In this document: positions 60,632 through 64,000 of the stretch, piece by piece | Layout of the letters: every line of letters starts with the position of its first letter | How positions within the stretch are numbered: position 1 is the stretch's first letter | NCBI RefSeq assembly: GCF_022809115.1 | Contig: NZ_JALGBH010000001.1 | Location: 744,001 to 808,000, forward strand | DNA from: Pedobacter montanisoli | GTDB lineage: Bacteria > Bacteroidota > Bacteroidia > Sphingobacteriales > Sphingobacteriaceae | Length of the DNA stretch: 64,000 bases | Direction: 5' to 3' | The notes under the pieces: model-generated | Seen by the model: only the letters and a program-made list of their open reading frames with translations | Databases searched by the model: none | Told to the model about the DNA's origin: nothing | Translations under genes and position numbers: made by a program

Positions 60632-62764
60632 ATGCGTTATTTTCTGTTAGGTATTGCACTGCTATTGCAGATAGGCAATGTGGCTAAAGCACAAAAAGTG
60701 GTTAGATATGATTTATATGTAACCGATACCCTTGTTAACTATACAGGTAAGGTAAAAAGAGCGATAGCTGTAAATGGAAGCATCCCAATGCCAACACTAA
60801 CCTTTACCGAGGGCGATACCGCAGAAATTTACGTACATAACAAACTTAAAGAAGAAACAGCTTTGCACTGGCACGGATTGTTTTTGCCCAACCAATATGA
60901 TGGCGTTCCGTATTTAACACAAATGCCAATTAAACCCAATACAACTCATCTGTATCGTTTCCCTATCATTCAGAATGGAACCTACTGGTACCATAGCCAT
61001 AGTGGTTTTCAAGAACAGATTGGCATGTACGGCGCTATGATTCTCAATAAAAAGCATGAACCTTCCATCAAAACACTTCCAGTTGTATTAAGTGAATGGG
61101 CAGATATGAAGCCCGAAGAGATTGACAGGAGCTTGCACAATGCTTCAGATTGGTTTGCCATTAAAAAAGGGACAACACAGAGTTACGCAGAAGCGATAAG
61201 AGCAGGTCATTTGGGTACTAAGATTACAAATGAATGGAAACGAATGACCGCCATGGATGTAAGTGATGTGTACTATGACAGGTTTTTGGTTAACGGAAAA
61301 CCTAGCTCAGAATATAAGAACCTAAAAGCGGGAGATAAAATAAAATTGAGGATTGCAAACGCTGGTGCTTCTTCCTATTTCTGGTTAAATTATGCCGGAG
61401 GCAAAATCAGAGTGATTGCAAATGATGGCAATGATGTGGTTCCTGTTGAGGTTGACCGACTTTTAATCGCAGTTTCTGAAACCTATGATGTAGAACTTAC
61501 TATTCCTGAGAACAAAAGCTATGAATTTCTGGTAACGCCTGAAGACAGAACAAAACATGCTTCTTTATGGCTGGGCTCGGGAGAAAAGGTTGAGGCTGTA
61601 AAAATGCCTAAGCTGAAATATTTTGAAGGCATGAAGATGATGAATGATATGATGGATACGAAGGGCAATATCATAGAGATGAAAGGTATGAAAATGCAGA
61701 ATCAAGTTATGGACATGAATACGGTAATGTATCCTGAAGCAGAAGGAGAGATGCCGATAACGCTGAATTATGACATGCTGAAATCTCCCGAAGAAACAAC
61801 CTTGCCCAAGGGGCCGGTAAAAGAACTTAGTTTTGAATTGACAGGGAACATGAGCCGTTATGTGTGGACCATAGATAATAAAACTGTTTCAGAAACAGAT
61901 CGTATCCTGATTAAAAAAGGAGAAAATGTACGCATCATTTTATACAATAATAGCATGATGCGACACCCTATGCACTTACATGGGCATGATTTCAGGCTGT
62001 TAAACAAGCAAGGTAAAAATGCACCATTAAAAAATGTATTGGATATTATGCCAATGGAACGAGATACCATTGAATTTGCCGCCAATACCAGTGGCGATTG
62101 GTTCTTCCATTGCCATATATTGTACCATATGATGAGTGGTATGGGCAGAATTTTCAGTTATGAGAACTCACCTAAAAATCCGGAGATACCTGACCCTAAA
62201 TACGCCCAACGTAAATTGTATGCAGACGATAGGATGTTTCATTTTATGGCAGAGAATGATTTTGCAAGCAATGGAAATGACGGTATGGCCATGCTGGCTA
62301 ATACCCGCTGGAATTTGACAACAGAATGGCGTTTAGGCTATAACAATATGCATGGCTATGAAGTTGAAACACATTTTGGAAGATATGTTGACCGCATGCA
62401 ATGGTTTATGCCTTTCATAGGGTTCGACTGGAGATACCGTAAAATGGGTAAAGATGAGCACGAAAAGAATATTTTCGGACAAAAGAATACCAAAGACAGC
62501 CGGGCAATGTTTAGTGCTGGTTTTACTTACCTGCTGCCTATGCTTATACAGGCGCAGGCAGAAGTTTACCATGACGGAACACTAAGATTGCAGTTTATGA
62601 GAGAAGATATCCCAGTTTCAAAAAGATTAAGAGCAAGCATGATGTGGAATACAGATAAGGAGTATATGGGCGGATTAAAATTTATTGCTACCAGGAATTT
62701 GGCCATATCTTCGCATTATGACAGCGATATGGGCTTTGGAGCAGGAATCACCTTAAGTTATTAA
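60632..62764 (+). CDS. Multicopper oxidase with C-terminal beta-barrel-like extension (CopA-like)
   Basis: A 710-residue exported protein (signal peptide about 1-20). The copper motifs of a three-domain multicopper oxidase are complete: HWHG at H79/H81, YHSH at H121/H123, HPMHLHGH at H445-H452 and HCHILYHMMSGM at H493-M504. The T1 site is H445/C494/H499 with M504. A Met-rich stretch lies at about 333-366 (GMKMMNDMMD...), typical of periplasmic copper oxidases. Residues about 520-710 go beyond the oxidase and resemble a CopB-like outer-membrane barrel. It oxidises Cu(I), by inference. Confidence 0.88.
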   Translation: MRYFLLGIALLLQIGNVAKAQKVVRYDLYVTDTLVNYTGKVKRAIAVNGSIPMPTLTFTEGDTAEIYVHNKLKEETALHWHGLFLPNQYDGVPYLTQMPIKPNTTHLYRFPIIQNGTYWYHSHSGFQEQIGMYGAMILNKKHEPSIKTLPVVLSEWADMKPEEIDRSLHNASDWFAIKKGTTQSYAEAIRAGHLGTKITNEWKRMTAMDVSDVYYDRFLVNGKPSSEYKNLKAGDKIKLRIANAGASSYFWLNYAGGKIRVIANDGNDVVPVEVDRLLIAVSETYDVELTIPENKSYEFLVTPEDRTKHASLWLGSGEKVEAVKMPKLKYFEGMKMMNDMMDTKGNIIEMKGMKMQNQVMDMNTVMYPEAEGEMPITLNYDMLKSPEETTLPKGPVKELSFELTGNMSRYVWTIDNKTVSETDRILIKKGENVRIILYNNSMMRHPMHLHGHDFRLLNKQGKNAPLKNVLDIMPMERDTIEFAANTSGDWFFHCHILYHMMSGMGRIFSYENSPKNPEIPDPKYAQRKLYADDRMFHFMAENDFASNGNDGMAMLANTRWNLTTEWRLGYNNMHGYEVETHFGRYVDRMQWFMPFIGFDWRYRKMGKDEHEKNIFGQKNTKDSRAMFSAGFTYLLPMLIQAQAEVYHDGTLRLQFMREDIPVSKRLRASMMWNTDKEYMGGLKFIATRNLAISSHYDSDMGFGAGITLSY

Positions 62765-62780
62765 TTCTTACCAGACTTGG

Positions 62781-62807
62781 AAGCGAAAAAAACTAATGTT
62801 TTCGCTT
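62781..62807. terminator. Weak hairpin between convergent genes
   Basis: AAGCGAAAA (62781-62789) pairs with TTTTCGCTT (62799-62807) over a 9-base loop. It overlaps the stop of the minus-strand gene. There is no long T-tract on either side, so this is a tentative call. Confidence 0.35.
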
Positions 62808-63257
62808 ATAAGGAAAGGTTATTTTTAGCGTTTTTCCATTATTATCAGGCCCTTCAATCCAGGCCAGTAAAGATTCTTTTCCTTGATCTTGGTAACAGAT
62901 TTTTTGAGGAAAATCGTGGGCTTTATTTTCAAAAGAGAAAGTCTTCTGGACAAAAGACACCAGTTTAAAATTGGTGCTGCCCTCGTTACCAGCTTCATAT
63001 CCGGTAACACACAGATGCCATATGTTATTAATTTTTTTCAATATCATGGACTCGGTTAATTTACCTTCATTTTTATAGTTATATTGATAAGATTCTCCAA
63101 TTAAGCTATCACCCTGTATTTTCCAATTTTCAAGAACTTTTCCTTTTTTATTTTCGAGCTTCCATGAACCTATTAGAAACTTAAAATCATTGGTTTTTTG
63201 AGCTATGCAGTTAATAGCGCAAAAACAGATCACAAAGAATAAAACCAGTCTTTTCAT
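62793..63257 (-). CDS. DUF6265-like exported protein
   Basis: A 154-residue protein with a signal peptide (about 1-19). The single domain starts with FKFLIGSWKLENKKGKVLENWKIQGDSLIGESYQYN, which fits the DUF6265 (lipocalin-like) pattern. Function unknown. It is 2 bases downstream of the aldehyde dehydrogenase on the same strand and is probably co-transcribed. Confidence 0.68.
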   Translation of the reverse strand: MKRLVLFFVICFCAINCIAQKTNDFKFLIGSWKLENKKGKVLENWKIQGDSLIGESYQYNYKNEGKLTESMILKKINNIWHLCVTGYEAGNEGSTNFKLVSFVQKTFSFENKAHDFPQKICYQDQGKESLLAWIEGPDNNGKTLKITFPYKRKH

Positions 63258-63259
63258 GC

Positions 63260-64000
63260 TTAAATAATTCTTTTTAATAAGTTCAATATACGTCCTTTTC
63301 CCTCGTAAGGAGGATATACCAGGGAGCTAAAATCAATTTTTGATTGTATAACCACAGCCCTCTCATGAGAAAAACTCTTAAAGCCGAAAAAACCATGACT
63401 GCTGCCAAGCCCACTATGATTTACTCCACCAAAAGGAAGCTTAGGGTTTGCAATATGAATCAGGACGTCGTTTACACATGCACCACCAGAAGAAGTACTG
63501 CGTAAAATATCCTTAATGTTTTTCTTACTTTGGCTAAAGATATACAAGGCCAGAGGCTTTGGCTTTTGGTTAATAATATCAATTGCTTCATTTAAATCCT
63601 TGTAAGTCAGTATAGGTAATACAGGGCCAAATATTTCTTCGGTCATTACGGCTGATTTGGGTGCTACCTGACGAAGAACCACCGGATTAATCACTTGGGC
63701 TTTCTCATCAAATTTCCCTCCCAGATCTATCCGCGCACCTTCTGTTATAGCCTGATCTACAAGGGTCTTTAAACGATTAAAATGAAATTTATTTACAATT
63801 TTGCCATAAGAAGAAGGATTGATTTTCTCATCGCCCATAAAGAACATCTCTTGAACAAAGTCTTTATACAATCCTATAAATTCATCAGCATTTTGTTCAT
63901 GTATCAATACATAATCAGGCGCAATACAGGTTTGCCCGCAATTAACCAATTTACCCCAGGCAATTTTTTGAGCTGCTTTTCTAAGATCGGCAGTAGAATC
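63260..64000 (-). CDS. Aldehyde dehydrogenase (C-terminal part, truncated by window edge)
   Basis: The reading frame is open to base 64000 on the minus strand, so the N-terminal half lies outside the window; a TTG near 63949 is internal. The visible part has the catalytic Cys in VNCGQTCIAPDYVL and the EEIFGPVLPILTYKDL segment. The C-terminal NDVLIHIANPKLPFGGVNHSGLGSSHG and the short tail match class 3-type ALDH (AlkH-like). These enzymes oxidise aldehydes with NAD(P)+. The final hydrophobic tail of some class 3 members is not obvious here. Confidence 0.9.
   Translation of the reverse strand, partial: DSTADLRKAAQKIAWGKLVNCGQTCIAPDYVLIHEQNADEFIGLYKDFVQEMFFMGDEKINPSSYGKIVNKFHFNRLKTLVDQAITEGARIDLGGKFDEKAQVINPVVLRQVAPKSAVMTEEIFGPVLPILTYKDLNEAIDIINQKPKPLALYIFSQSKKNIKDILRSTSSGGACVNDVLIHIANPKLPFGGVNHSGLGSSHGFFGFKSFSHERAVVIQSKIDFSSLVYPPYEGKGRILNLLKRII

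Noticed and set aside
1..64000. CRISPR arrays, IS elements, phage genes, tRNA or rRNA genes
   Set aside because: No regularly spaced repeats, transposase or integrase motifs, or tRNA-like TTCRANTC segments with fitting arms were found in the gaps.

Overview
This 64 kb window is a compact, AT-rich chromosomal segment (roughly 35-40% GC by eye) from a member of the Bacteroidota, most likely a Sphingobacteriaceae such as Pedobacter or a relative. The evidence is the fused LpxC/FabZ protein, the type IX secretion regulator PorX, DUF4175 and YugP-type proteins, HYC_CC_PP and DUF3347 copper-related proteins, and promoters of the Bacteroidota type (TTTG, about 19-22 bases, TAnnTTTG) with few Shine-Dalgarno sequences. 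The genes look chromosomal and mostly housekeeping. I see no rRNA, tRNA, CRISPR array, insertion sequence, integrase or phage gene. Both edges cut a gene: a polysaccharide deacetylase-like CDS at the left and an aldehyde dehydrogenase at the right.

Layout. 1-5 kb: end of a deacetylase-like gene, upp, apaG, dusB, a CPBP protease with cdsA, and a hotdog thioesterase. 5-12 kb: a large M14 carboxypeptidase, a YugP-type metallopeptidase, an FAD oxidoreductase, rmuC and a lone glycosyltransferase. 12-17 kb: thiL, nadA and nadB divergent across the longest intergenic gap (447 bases), and a gamma-carbonic anhydrase homologue. 17-24 kb: an Ig-like lipoprotein, mnmG, an ABC-F ATPase, an orphan four-helix-bundle sensor and a DUF2807 protein. 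Two exact 16-base parS centromere sites lie between mnmG and the ABC-F gene. 24-27 kb: an ApbE flavin transferase fused to DUF2271 that carries its own TGAT motif, followed directly by a PepSY membrane protein. 27-36 kb: a serine hydrolase, ybeY, a giant DUF4175 protein, a glycerophosphodiesterase, a cold-shock protein and several secreted proteins.

36-43 kb: a run of secreted and cell-wall enzymes (S13 D-Ala-D-Ala carboxypeptidase, esterase, GH18, PLP enzyme, phosphatase, D-Ala-D-Ala dipeptidase) and an alanine dehydrogenase. 43-52 kb: tsaE and porX, then HD protein, lpxD, lpxC/fabZ, lpxA and an ABC ATPase (lipid A synthesis), then efp, 5-formyl-THF cyclo-ligase and an unlisted 53-residue ORF. 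52-56 kb: hutG, hutI, exoIII and a cyclophilin. 55.8-62.8 kb: a copper/heavy-metal envelope region. It holds a HYC_CC_PP protein, a secreted HMA protein, an outer-membrane-like protein, a DUF3347 protein and an AraC regulator with an N-terminal metal-binding-like domain. YceI and a DOPA-dioxygenase homologue follow, then a CopZ-like chaperone and a multicopper oxidase with a beta-barrel-like tail.

The most notable candidates for follow-up are the parS pair, the possibly self-flavinylating ApbE-DUF2271 protein with its PepSY partner, the copper cluster with its HMA-AraC fusion, and the multicopper oxidase fusion. All functional names rest on reading motifs in the translated sequence. No database search was run.
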